From assembly GCF_003752025.1 (NCBI RefSeq), contig NZ_RJKR01000005.1:248001-312000 (forward strand): a DNA stretch of 64,000 nt. Reading direction: 5' to 3'. This document shows positions 40,328 to 48,217 of the stretch, one piece after another. Position 1 is the stretch's first letter. Each line of letters starts with the position of its first letter. The position numbers were made by a program, and so were the translations under genes. This stretch comes from Curtobacterium sp. PhB115. GTDB taxonomy: Bacteria > Actinomycetota > Actinomycetes > Actinomycetales > Microbacteriaceae. The notes beneath the pieces were generated by a model. That model had not been told where the DNA came from, did not search any database, and worked only from the letters and a program-made list of their open reading frames with translations.

Positions 40328-41659
40328 ATGGACTGGTGGAACGACCTGACCGACTGGACTTCGTCCGACGACGGATGGCGCGTGATCTCGGGCGCACTCA
40401 TCCCCTTCGTCGCCATCGTGGTGGCGGGTGTCATCGCGGCGCTCATCGGCCGCGGCGCGACGAAGCGGGTCGTGGCGCTGCAGGAGCGCGAGTCGAAGAA
40501 CGCCGCCGTCGCGGCGATCATCTCCGCGGCACGCAAGGCCGCGGCGTGGGGCTCGCTCGGACATGACGAGCGCGGCTACGCCGACCACCTCGCCGAGGAC
40601 GCCGACATCCGGCTCCGCCTGCTGCCCGTGCAGGGCGCACCGCTCGCCGCGAACTGGGCGCAGCACGAGATCGCCGACATCAAGAAGAACTCGTCGACCT
40701 TCAGCTTCCAGGCGGAGCAGTCCCTCGCCGACTTCCGCGACCGTCTGCTCGAGTGGCAGGCGCGGCCGGGTCGTGCGCGCAAGCTCTTCAAGGCAGACCT
40801 CGAGCGTTGGAAGTTCGACTCGCCGGACCCCGACGCCGACCTGATCAAGCGTCAGCAGGACTGGAACGCCGATCAGGCCGAGCCTTCCCGCGCACCGGCC
40901 GGCCCGACGCCGGGCGTCGCTGCTGCCCCGGGCGTCGCTGCCGCCTCGGGCGTCGCTGCCGCCTCGGCCGAACGCCCGACCCCGACGACGACCTCGCTCC
41001 GTCCGGCCCAGCGACCCGTGCCGGCCCCGGCTGCGGCTGCGGCTCCGACGACCTCGGCCGCTCCCGCGGCCTCGAACCCGGCTCCGACCCAGGCCCCGGC
41101 TCCCGCACCGACGTCGGGTACGACCGGCTCCGGTGCGACCGGCGCGGGTGCCGCTGCCGGCGCCGGCGCCGCGGGCTTCACGATCAACCGTGGCGGCGCC
41201 GACCAGAACGCGACGCGCTCCTACGGCGAGAACACCACCCGGGTCTACGGCGACGACACCACCGCATCGTCCACGCCGACCCCGCCGGTCCGTCCGGCGC
41301 TCGGTTCGCCGACCTCACCCGCTCGATCCGCCTCTGCTCGGGACACCGACGACACCGAGGTCGTGGACGACGCCACCGCCACCAAGGCGTTCGGGTCCGA
41401 CCGACCGACCGTGCCGGTCGCATCGACGCCTGCTCCGACCTCGGCCGACGCGCACGTGAACCGGACCCCGTCGAACGACGTGCCGTCTCCCGCGCCGAAG
41501 GTCGAGACCCCGGGGACGACGAGCACCACGTCCATCCCCACCCGGATCAACCAGGCACCGGCCGAACCGAGCGATGCGAACGAGACGTCCGAGGCGCCGT
41601 ACACGCAGCCGATCAGTGCCGCCGAACTCCGCCGCCGCGCCGCCGACGACGACGAGTAA
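40328..41659 (+). CDS. Membrane-anchored protein with long Ala/Pro/Thr-rich cytoplasmic region
   Basis: 443 residues. A single membrane helix (residues about 20-42, VISGALIPFVAIVVAGVIAALIG) is followed by a helical region (44-180, ALQERESKNAAVAAIISAARKAAAWGSLGHDERGYADHL) and a low-complexity tail of about 260 residues rich in Ala, Pro, Thr and Ser with short repeats such as GVAAASGVAAAS. The end is acidic and TQPISAAELRRRAADDDE may be a short interaction motif. A TACGGT box six bases before the ATG and no ribosome site suggest a leaderless mRNA. Function is unknown. Confidence 0.72.
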   Translation: MDWWNDLTDWTSSDDGWRVISGALIPFVAIVVAGVIAALIGRGATKRVVALQERESKNAAVAAIISAARKAAAWGSLGHDERGYADHLAEDADIRLRLLPVQGAPLAANWAQHEIADIKKNSSTFSFQAEQSLADFRDRLLEWQARPGRARKLFKADLERWKFDSPDPDADLIKRQQDWNADQAEPSRAPAGPTPGVAAAPGVAAASGVAAASAERPTPTTTSLRPAQRPVPAPAAAAAPTTSAAPAASNPAPTQAPAPAPTSGTTGSGATGAGAAAGAGAAGFTINRGGADQNATRSYGENTTRVYGDDTTASSTPTPPVRPALGSPTSPARSASARDTDDTEVVDDATATKAFGSDRPTVPVASTPAPTSADAHVNRTPSNDVPSPAPKVETPGTTSTTSIPTRINQAPAEPSDANETSEAPYTQPISAAELRRRAADDDE

Positions 41660-41679
41660 CGAGCAGCACCCGAACGAGC

Positions 41680-41713
41680 AACGGGCCGCCATCCGATCGG
41701 ATGGCGGCCCGTT
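41680..41713. terminator. Terminator hairpin
   Basis: A perfect 34-base palindrome (arms AACGGGCCGCCATCCGA) 20 bases after the membrane-anchored protein and eight bases before the convergent tRNA-Arg. Confidence 0.85.
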
Positions 41714-41720
41714 CGCGTCG

Positions 41721-41793
41721 TGCCCCCGGCAGGAATCGAACCCGCGGCACGGTGGGTAGAAACCACCTGCTCTATCCACTGAGCTACGGAGGC
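41721..41793 (-). tRNA. tRNA-Arg (anticodon UCU)
   Basis: The acceptor GCCTCCG pairs with CGGGGGC (one G-U). The anticodon loop is TTTCTAC (anticodon TCT), T-loop TTCGATT, discriminator A. CCA is not encoded, unlike the other three tRNAs here. Confidence 0.95.
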
Positions 41794-41913
41794 GAGCGAC
41801 GTCGATTCTAGCGGCGACCCGTTCCGGGTGCTGGATGAACGCCCCCGCAGCGTTCCGCCCGCGTCTCCTCCCCGTTCGCCTCCGGGACACCCGGGCTTCG
41901 TAGCGTCCGGAAG

Positions 41914-42693
41914 ATGCACTCCTCCGGCACCGTCCTCGCCGTCGTGCCCGCCCGTGCCGGCTCGAAGGGCATCCCGGGCAAGAACCTCCGCACCGTCGCC
42001 GGGCAGACCCTGGTGCGGCGCGCCGTCCGCTCCGCGACCCGCGCGGCACGCATCGACGCCGTGATCGTCTCGACGGACGGGGACGCCATCGCCGCCGAGG
42101 CCCTGGCCGCCGGGGCCGACGTGGTGCGGCGACCGGCCGACCTCGCCGGCGACGAAGCCTCGTCGGAGTCCGCGTTGCTGAACGTCCTCGACGAACTCGA
42201 GGCGACCGGGGCCGCACTGCCCGAGGTCCTCGTGTTCCTGCAGGCCACGTCGCCGTTCATCGACCCGGGCGACCTCGACGCCGCGGTCGCCCGGGTCGTC
42301 GACGGGCACGCCGACTCGGTGTTCGCCGCCGCTCCGTCGCACGCGTTCCTGTGGCGGACGGCACCGGACGGCTCCGCGGTCGCGGTGAACCACGACGCAT
42401 CGACCCGTCCGCGCCGGCAGGACCGCGCGCCGGAGCACCGCGAGACCGGTGCCTTCTACGTGTTCCGGACGGATGGGTTCCGCGCGCGAGGGCACCGGTT
42501 CCACGGCCGCGTCGAGGTCGTCCTCGTGGACGCTGCCGGCGCGATCGACATCGACGACCCGTCCGACCTCGCCCTGGCCGAGGCCCTCGCCGAGCACCTC
42601 GACGGCCGGCACCCCGAGCACCTCGACGACGAGCACGGCACACCGACCCCAACCCCGACGCGGGCAGCCCCCGCACCGAACGGAGCACCATGA
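41914..42693 (+). CDS. Acylneuraminate cytidylyltransferase-like protein
   Basis: 259 residues. The nucleotide-binding N-terminus VVPARAGSKGIPGKNLRTVAG (10-30) and IVSTDGDAIAAEALAAGADVVRRPADLAGDEASSESAL identify the NeuA/PseF family, which transfers CMP from CTP to a nonulosonic (sialic-type) acid. The fold ends near residue 230; a disordered Pro/Thr/Ala tail follows. A TAGCGT box seven bases before the ATG indicates leaderless translation. The stop overlaps the NeuB-like gene (ATGA). Confidence 0.9.
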   Translation: MHSSGTVLAVVPARAGSKGIPGKNLRTVAGQTLVRRAVRSATRAARIDAVIVSTDGDAIAAEALAAGADVVRRPADLAGDEASSESALLNVLDELEATGAALPEVLVFLQATSPFIDPGDLDAAVARVVDGHADSVFAAAPSHAFLWRTAPDGSAVAVNHDASTRPRRQDRAPEHRETGAFYVFRTDGFRARGHRFHGRVEVVLVDAAGAIDIDDPSDLALAEALAEHLDGRHPEHLDDEHGTPTPTPTRAAPAPNGAP

Positions 42694-43562
42694 CCGTCAC
42701 CATCGGCAAGTCCAGGATCGGCGCTGGACACCCCGCCTACCTCATCGGCGAGATCGGCCTCAACCACAACGGCGACGTCGACATCGCGAAGCGACTCATC
42801 GACGTCGCGGCCGACGCCGGCCTGCAGGCCGTGAAGTTCCAGAAGCGCACGCCGTCGATCTCCACGCCCGAGCACATGAAGCACACGCCGCGGAGCACTC
42901 CGTGGGGCGACATGACGTACCTCCAGTACCGCTACCGCGTCGAGTTCGACCGCGACCAGTACATCGAGATCGGCGACCACGCGACGCTCCGCGGCCTCGA
43001 CTGGTTCGCGTCCCCGTGGGACGAGCCGTCGGTGGACTTCCTCGAGGACCTGAACGTCGTCGCGTACAAGATCGCCTCCGCTTCCGTGACGGACCTCGGC
43101 CTCCTCGCGGCGGTCGCTGCCACGGGCAAGCCGGTCATCCTGTCGACCGGCATGTCCACGCTCGAGCAGATCGACGCAGCGGTCGAGGCCCTCGGTACCG
43201 ACCGCCTCGTGCTCATGCACGCGACCTCGACGTACCCGTTGCCCGCCGAGGAAGCGAACCTCCGCATGATCGACACCCTCGCGGGCCGGTACTCGGGGGT
43301 CCCGGTCGGCTACTCGGGGCACGAGCCCGGTCTGCAGATCTCGATCGCTGCCGTCGCGCTCGGTGCCACCGCGGTCGAGCGGCACATCACCCTCGACCGG
43401 ACGATGTGGGGGTCGGACCACGCGGCGTCGCTCGAGCCGCACGGCCTCCAGACCCTCGCACGCGACATCCGCATCATCGAGACCGCGCTGGGCGACGGGG
43501 TGAAGCGGATCTTCCCCGGCGAGCGGGCACCACTCGCGAAGCTCCGCCGCGTCGGCGCGTGA
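42690..43562 (+). CDS. NeuB-like nonulosonic acid synthase, without SAF domain
   Basis: 290 residues forming a TIM-barrel of the NeuB family, which condenses phosphoenolpyruvate with a hexosamine: YLIGEIGLNHNGDVDIAKRLID, AVKFQKRTP, YKIASASVTDLGLL, STGMSTLEQID, YSGHEPGLQISIAAVALGATAVERHITLDRTMWGSDHAASLEP. Usual NeuB proteins (about 340 residues) carry a C-terminal SAF domain; this one ends right after the barrel (GERAPLAKLRRVGA). Its last 46 bases are duplicated 25 bases downstream. It forms an operon with the cytidylyltransferase and the following gene. Confidence 0.9.
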   Translation: MTVTIGKSRIGAGHPAYLIGEIGLNHNGDVDIAKRLIDVAADAGLQAVKFQKRTPSISTPEHMKHTPRSTPWGDMTYLQYRYRVEFDRDQYIEIGDHATLRGLDWFASPWDEPSVDFLEDLNVVAYKIASASVTDLGLLAAVAATGKPVILSTGMSTLEQIDAAVEALGTDRLVLMHATSTYPLPAEEANLRMIDTLAGRYSGVPVGYSGHEPGLQISIAAVALGATAVERHITLDRTMWGSDHAASLEPHGLQTLARDIRIIETALGDGVKRIFPGERAPLAKLRRVGA

Positions 43563-43633
43563 GAGCATGCAGTACCCATTCGACCAGCGGCGAGCGGGCA
43601 CCACTCGCGAAGCTCCGCCGCGTCGGCGCGTGA
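43517..43633. repeat. 46-bp direct repeat spanning the end of the NeuB-like gene
   Basis: Copy 1 is 43517-43562 (the 3' end and TGA of the NeuB-like gene) and copy 2 is 43588-43633. They are identical, with a unique 25-base spacer (43563-43587). Copy 2 keeps the same reading of the last codons but is cut off from the gene by the first stop. Confidence 0.95.
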
Positions 43634-43644
43634 AGGACGGTCGC

Positions 43645-45249
43645 GTGAGCGGCCTGGTCGACGGGATCGGTGCCCTGGACGTACCGGGTGACGGCGGCGA
43701 GTCGACCGACGGCCTGGAGGCGCGCCTCCCGGCCGCACCGCGACCACGCGTCCGACGCGTGGTCGGCCTGGTCGACACCGACTCGTTCGCGAAGTGGGGC
43801 GCGCACCTGCTCGCCACTGCCCCCGCTGACTGGGAACTCGAGCTCCGCACCGTCGCGACGCCCCGGTCGGCGAGCCCCGGACAGCTGCGATCGGCGTTCC
43901 GGGGACTGGACTCGCGCCTGGCGCACCTGCGGACGGACCCTCCGGCGCCGAACGACGTCGACACGATCGTCGAGGAGCTGCGACGCGACCCGCCCGACGC
44001 CGTCCTCGTGTCGGTGATCGGCCCGGTGGCGGAGCTCGTGCTCGACGAGGTCCACCGACGTGTCCCGAACCGTCCAGTGCTCGTGTCGGGGCTGCCGGGC
44101 ATCTCGTTCCCGGCGAAGTGGAAGGGGATCTTCTTCCGCGCCCGTGCCGACCTGTTCGTCCTGCACAGCCACCGTGAGGTGCGTGCGTACGAGGAGCTGG
44201 CTCGCGAGGGCGGGGTGGAGCCGCACTTCGCGCTCGCGACGCTGCCGTTCGCCCGGAGCGTGAGCGGGCACGCCGGCGGGCACGCCCACGACACCGGCAG
44301 CACCCGCGACGTCCGTGACACCGGCGGCACCGGCGCGGTGCGCGACTCCGTCGTCTTCGCCGCGCAGCCGAGCGTGCCGTTCGAGCGCGCCGACCGCGCC
44401 CTCGTCGTCGAGTGGCTCGTCGCGACCGCGCGGGCCCATCCCGAGTGGCGTGTGGTGATCAAGACGCGTGCGGCGTCCGGCGAGCACCAGACGCACCGCG
44501 AGGAACACCCCTACCCCGACCTCGTGCCGGCCGACGCACCGGCGAACCTGGTGGTCGAGAGCGGGCCGATGGCCGAACACCTCGACCGTGCGGTGGCCCT
44601 CGTGACGATCAGCTCGACCGCCGTCCTCGAGGCTGCGGCCCGCGGGATCCCGGCACTCACCCTGACGGACTTCGGCATCGGCCGGCACCTGATCAACGAG
44701 GTGTTCGTGTCGAGCGGGCTCGAGGGGGACGCGGTCGACCTGCTCGACGGCCGGTTCGGGACCGTCCGTCAGAGTTGGATGCGGGACAACTACTTCCACC
44801 CGCCGTCGGACGACGACTGGCAGCGTCGACTCGCGGAACTGATGCTCCGGCGCGACGACGGGACGCTGGTGGACCGGGCGCCTGCTCGTCGGAGTCGCGG
44901 CGGCGTGCTCCGCCGTGCCTGGGAGCGGAAGAACGCCCTCGGTGGTGCCGACCGCAGCCCGCTCGGTCTCGCCGCCCTCGTCGTCGGGGCACCGATCCGG
45001 AGCGTGAAGCGCCTGGTGCGCCGCGTCCGTGCGCTGGTCGATCCGCCGGAGCTGGCGGTGGTGGCTGCGCCGACGTCGCAGCGCGCGGCTCCGTCGTTCG
45101 GGGCTGTGCCGGTCGGGGCTGTGCCGGTCGGGGCTGTGCCGGTCGGGGCTGTGCCGGTCGGGGCTGTGCCGGTCGGGGCTGTGCCGGTCGCGTCAGAGGG
45201 CCTTCGCGACCGCGAGCAACAGCTGGTCACGGGTGGGGACCCCGGGTGA
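43645..45249 (+). CDS. Putative glycosyltransferase (DUF6716-type) of the nonulosonic-acid locus
   Basis: 534 residues. The core looks like a GT-B-type sugar transferase (VVGLVDTDSFAKWGAHLLA, VLVSGLPGISFPAKWKGIFFRARADLFVLHSHREVRAYEELA, HPEWRVVIKTRAASGEHQTH, VALVTISSTAVLEAAARGIPALTLTDFGIGRHLINEVF). The GTG at 43645 has AAGGA seven bases upstream; an earlier GTG lies inside the duplicated 46-bp segment. A basic region precedes seven GAVPV units near the C-terminus. The last 57 bases overlap the convergent thioredoxin-like gene. Probably adds the CMP-activated sugar to a surface glycan. Confidence 0.72.
   Translation: MSGLVDGIGALDVPGDGGESTDGLEARLPAAPRPRVRRVVGLVDTDSFAKWGAHLLATAPADWELELRTVATPRSASPGQLRSAFRGLDSRLAHLRTDPPAPNDVDTIVEELRRDPPDAVLVSVIGPVAELVLDEVHRRVPNRPVLVSGLPGISFPAKWKGIFFRARADLFVLHSHREVRAYEELAREGGVEPHFALATLPFARSVSGHAGGHAHDTGSTRDVRDTGGTGAVRDSVVFAAQPSVPFERADRALVVEWLVATARAHPEWRVVIKTRAASGEHQTHREEHPYPDLVPADAPANLVVESGPMAEHLDRAVALVTISSTAVLEAAARGIPALTLTDFGIGRHLINEVFVSSGLEGDAVDLLDGRFGTVRQSWMRDNYFHPPSDDDWQRRLAELMLRRDDGTLVDRAPARRSRGGVLRRAWERKNALGGADRSPLGLAALVVGAPIRSVKRLVRRVRALVDPPELAVVAAPTSQRAAPSFGAVPVGAVPVGAVPVGAVPVGAVPVGAVPVASEGLRDREQQLVTGGDPG
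45108..45190. repeat. 15-base tandem repeat encoding GAVPV
   Basis: Units of GTGCCGGTCGGGGCT are repeated about five and a half times without mismatch, giving GAVPVGAVPV and so on. Perfect identity indicates recent expansion. Confidence 0.93.
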
Positions 45250-45453
45250 ACGGAAGACCTCGGCTCCGTCGTCACGCCGCACGATGATCGTGGGCGTCGA
45301 TCGGATGCCGAGGTCCTCCGCGGTGTCGGGGGCGGCCGCCACGTCGCGTTCGGTCACGGCGAGCCCCGGGACGAGCGCCGACACCTCGGCCGACACCCGG
45401 CGGGCGGCGGCACACGGTGCGCAGAAGGCGGACGTCCAGAGGTCGAGCTGCAT
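45193..45453 (-). CDS. Small thioredoxin-fold redox protein
   Basis: 86 residues. The active site C11-A-P-C14 (WTSAFCAPCAAARRV) and the cis-proline region STPTIIV are those of thioredoxin/glutaredoxin-like proteins; the chain is shorter than thioredoxin (about 105). The ATG at 45451-45453 has an AGGG site; a TTG four codons upstream is possible. It is convergent with, and overlaps, the glycosyltransferase gene by 57 bases. Confidence 0.88.
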   Translation of the reverse strand: MQLDLWTSAFCAPCAAARRVSAEVSALVPGLAVTERDVAAAPDTAEDLGIRSTPTIIVRRDDGAEVFRSPGVPTRDQLLLAVAKAL

Positions 45454-45482
45454 GTGACCCTGCAACGCGGCGGCGCGGGGTT

Positions 45483-45773
45483 CTACTCCCGGTCGAACTC
45501 GCCGCTGCGGTCGCCGCGGTCGGCCAGGTCGTCCACGGGGTCGGACTCCCCCGGCTCGTACGTGAACTCGACCGAGATCTGGTCGAGCACCTGACGGGAC
45601 TTGGTGGCGCGGTAGGTGAAGGCCGTCTGGAGGCCCTCGACGTCAGCGAACACCGTGACCTCGTCGTCCAGCGCGTCGCTCGTCGCGGTGCGGGTGTCAG
45701 TCGTGCCGTCGAAGGGTCCGCCGTGGAAGATCGCGGTGTACTCGTCGCCTTCGTGGATGGTGATGTCGCTCAT
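45483..45773 (-). CDS. 96-residue acidic hypothetical protein
   Basis: Soluble acidic protein (MSDITIHEGDEYTAIFHGGP at the start, FTYEPGESDPVDDLADRGDRSGEFDRE at the end) with a strand-rich middle. It lies upstream of the thioredoxin-like gene on the same strand and is divergent from the MarR gene. No family is recognised. Confidence 0.7.
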   Translation of the reverse strand: MSDITIHEGDEYTAIFHGGPFDGTTDTRTATSDALDDEVTVFADVEGLQTAFTYRATKSRQVLDQISVEFTYEPGESDPVDDLADRGDRSGEFDRE

Positions 45774-45832
45774 GCATCCCTTCTACCAGGCAGTGGTTGG
45801 CGCAGTCTGCTGCGGTGCCTGTTGCGGGATGC

Positions 45833-45858
45833 ATAGCATCGCTATATAGTTCTGCTAT
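45833..45858. promoter_or_regulatory. Double MarR operator over promoter and start codon
   Basis: Two abutting 13-base palindromic boxes, ATAGCATCGCTAT (45833-45845) and ATAGTTCTGCTAT (45846-45858), share the ATAG-N5-CTAT pattern. They cover the -10 box TATAGT (45845-45850) and the first two bases of the ATG, so a bound MarR dimer would block both RNA polymerase and the leaderless start. Confidence 0.8.
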
Positions 45859-46345
45859 GGAATCATCGCGCGAGCAGACGATCGAGACGCTCCTCGTCTC
45901 CGTCAACCGCCTGATCCGCACCGCGGCACAGTCGACCGGCAACACCACGTCGGCGGCCGTCTGGCGGACCCTCGGAATCCTGGAGACCGACGAGCCGCTC
46001 CGACTCGGCGAGCTCGCTGCAGCCTCCCGCGTCGCACAGCCCACGATGACCCGGCTCGTCGCCGGCATGCTCGCCGACGGCCTCGTCACCCGGAGCGTCG
46101 ACCCCGACGACTCCCGCGGCCAGCTCATCGAGATCACCGATGCCGGCCGCGCACGGCTCACCGCGTGGCGCGCCACCCTCACCAGCACGGTCGGCCCGAT
46201 GTTCGCCGACCTCACCGACGACGACTGGGACGTCCTGCACCACGCGTCGATCCTGATCGCCGAGCGCACCAGGACGTCGCTCACCACGACGTCGACCACG
46301 ACATCGACCACGACATCACTCACCGGAACGGAGATCCCCGCGTGA
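45857..46345 (+). CDS. MarR-family transcriptional regulator
   Basis: 162 residues. The winged HTH is LRLGELAAASRVAQPTMTRLVAGMLADGLVTRSVDPDDSRGQLIEITDAGRARL. A Thr/Ser-rich tail (TSLTTTSTTTSTTTSLTG) comes from a short nucleotide repeat. The ATG lies six bases after TATAGT with no ribosome site, so the mRNA is leaderless. The stop overlaps the start of the MFS gene (GTGA). It is very likely the autoregulated repressor of that exporter. Confidence 0.93.
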   Translation: MESSREQTIETLLVSVNRLIRTAAQSTGNTTSAAVWRTLGILETDEPLRLGELAAASRVAQPTMTRLVAGMLADGLVTRSVDPDDSRGQLIEITDAGRARLTAWRATLTSTVGPMFADLTDDDWDVLHHASILIAERTRTSLTTTSTTTSTTTSLTGTEIPA

Positions 46346-47583
46346 ACGCCCACGCACCTGCCGGCCAGTCCGGCTCGATCCTCAAGCAGTCCTCAGCGGT
46401 CTGGGCGATCGCCTTCGCCTGCGTCGTAGCCTTCATGGGCATCGGCCTCGTCGACCCGATCCTGCCCGCGATCGCTGCATCCCTGAAGGCAACCCCGGCG
46501 CAGACCGAGCTGCTCTTCACGAGCTACCTCGCGGTCACGGGCGTCGCGATGTTCTTCACCAGCTGGGTGTCGAGCCGCATCGGCGCGAAGCGCACCCTGC
46601 TGATCGGCCTCGCGCTCATCGTCGTGTTCTCGGTCCTCGCCGCCACCTCGAACAGCGTGTGGAGCATCATCGACTTCCGCGCCGGATGGGGTCTCGGCAA
46701 CGCGCTCTTCATCTCCACTGCCCTCGCCACCATCGTCGGTGCAGCGTCCGGCGGAACCGCGTCCGCGATCATCCTGTACGAGGCGGCGCTCGGCCTCGGC
46801 ATCGCCGTCGGGCCCCTCGTCGGAGGGCTGCTCGGCTCGGTGAGCTGGCGCGGACCGTTCTTCGGCGTCACCACGCTGATGGCCGTCGCGTTCATCGCCA
46901 TCGTGGCGCTGCTCAAGTCCGGCTCCCTCGAGAAGCCGACGCCGACGAAGCTCTCGGCACCGTTCCGCGCCCTCGCCCGTTCCGCGCTCGCAGCACTCGC
47001 CGCGACCGCACTCTTCTACAACATCGGCTTCTTCGTCCTGCTCGCCTACACGCCGTTCCCGCTGGGCTTCGGGGCGCTCGGCATCGGCTTCACGTTCTTC
47101 GGCTGGGGGCTCGGTCTCGCGATCACCTCGGTCTGGGTCGCCCCGATGCTCACCGCCCGCATGCGTCGCACGAGCGTGCTCAAGATCGCGCTCCCGCTGC
47201 TCGCGCTCGACCTGTTCGCCGCAGCGGTCGTCGTGCGGTCGCAGGTGGGCCTGATCATCTGCGTCATCATCGGCGGGCTCGTGCTCGGTGTCCTGAACAC
47301 GGTGCTCACCGAGTGCGTGATGGAGGCCACGGACCTGCCCCGATCGGTCGCCTCGAGTGCGTACTCGGCCGTCCGCTTCATCGGCGGCGCAATCGCCCCG
47401 CCCGTCGCGACCCTGCTCGCCGACGCGTACTCGCCGTCGGCCGCGTACATCTTCGCCGGAGCCTCGGTCGCCGTGGCGTTCGTGGTGATCCTCTGCACGA
47501 CGAAGGTACTGCGCCGGGTCGACGACGGCGCCGAGCCCGAGCGCGTCGAGGCCGAGGCCATCTCCGCCGGCGAGATGTCCTAG
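46342..47583 (+). CDS. MFS drug/solute efflux transporter
   Basis: 413 residues with 12 predicted membrane helices. The N-terminal half has MGIGLVDPILPAIAASLKATPAQTELLFTSYLAVTGVAMFFTSWVSSRIGAKRTLLIGLAL, the DHA1-type drug:H+ antiporter layout with motif A around SSRIGAKRT. The GTG start overlaps the MarR stop. Induction of this exporter by a ligand of the MarR protein is the simplest reading. Confidence 0.92.
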   Translation: MNAHAPAGQSGSILKQSSAVWAIAFACVVAFMGIGLVDPILPAIAASLKATPAQTELLFTSYLAVTGVAMFFTSWVSSRIGAKRTLLIGLALIVVFSVLAATSNSVWSIIDFRAGWGLGNALFISTALATIVGAASGGTASAIILYEAALGLGIAVGPLVGGLLGSVSWRGPFFGVTTLMAVAFIAIVALLKSGSLEKPTPTKLSAPFRALARSALAALAATALFYNIGFFVLLAYTPFPLGFGALGIGFTFFGWGLGLAITSVWVAPMLTARMRRTSVLKIALPLLALDLFAAAVVVRSQVGLIICVIIGGLVLGVLNTVLTECVMEATDLPRSVASSAYSAVRFIGGAIAPPVATLLADAYSPSAAYIFAGASVAVAFVVILCTTKVLRRVDDGAEPERVEAEAISAGEMS

Positions 47584-48217
47584 CGCTCCCCCGCCGCGCC
47601 CCGCGGCACCCCGCCGAACCCCCGCGGGGCCGTCCCGCGAGGCCGTCCCGCGAGCGGGCGAAATGCCCGGACACCTGACGAAGGTGCCCGGGCATTTCGC
47701 CCGCTCGCGCTGGGCGCGGCGCGACACGAGTGCCCACGCGAGCCGAGCGGGCGAAATGCCGCGGTCGCCACGCGGCACGGCCAGGCATTTCGCCCGCTCG
47801 CGCTGGGCGCACTGGTCGCGACCGCCTGGAGGCCCGTCACCCGCCCGGCGGACCACCACCGGACCTCCAGGCGGTCACCGTCACCGCCACCGCCCGACGC
47901 GCCTTCGCGTCGACCCGCGATGAGCGCCCAATCGCCGAGCGGGCAAAACCGCAGGCCCGACCCGCAAGGCGACCGCGGTGTTTCGCCCGCTCGCGTCGGG
48001 TGCGCTGGCTCGCCCGGGCGCGCGGACATCGAGCGGCCGCGTGGCCGCGTGGCGAACGGGCGAAACCGCAGGCCCGACCCGCAAGGCGACCACGGTATTT
48101 CGCCCGCTCGCGTGGCGGGGGAGGCGCGGGGCCGGTCCGGCGGAGGGGCGGCGGGCCTCCAGGCAGTCACCACCACCGCGTCGGGACCGCACGCGGGCCG
48201 GGAATAGGATCGTGCAC
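47584..48217. repeat. 630-base intergenic array of dispersed hairpin elements
   Basis: No gene was found here. The array contains four copies of one hairpin family (arms GAGCGGGCGAAA and TTTCGCCCGCTC): 47649-47709 with a 22-bp perfect stem, 47745-47799, 47937-47992 and 48054-48109. The last two have the core in the opposite orientation to the second. A second hairpin type, CCTGGAGG-based, is at 47821-47875 (12-bp stem), with a single arm near 48147. A TAGGAT promoter for orn is at the end (48205-48210). Confidence 0.85.

Noticed and set aside
41721-43633. tRNA-Arg as an integration site with the 46-bp direct repeat as an attachment pair
   Set aside because: The repeat duplicates the NeuB-like gene end, not the tRNA 3' end, and no integrase is present.
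47584-48217. Possible CRISPR array because of regularly recurring related sequences
   Set aside because: Units are imperfect inverted repeats with variable spacing and orientation, without unique spacers of constant length, and no cas genes are present.
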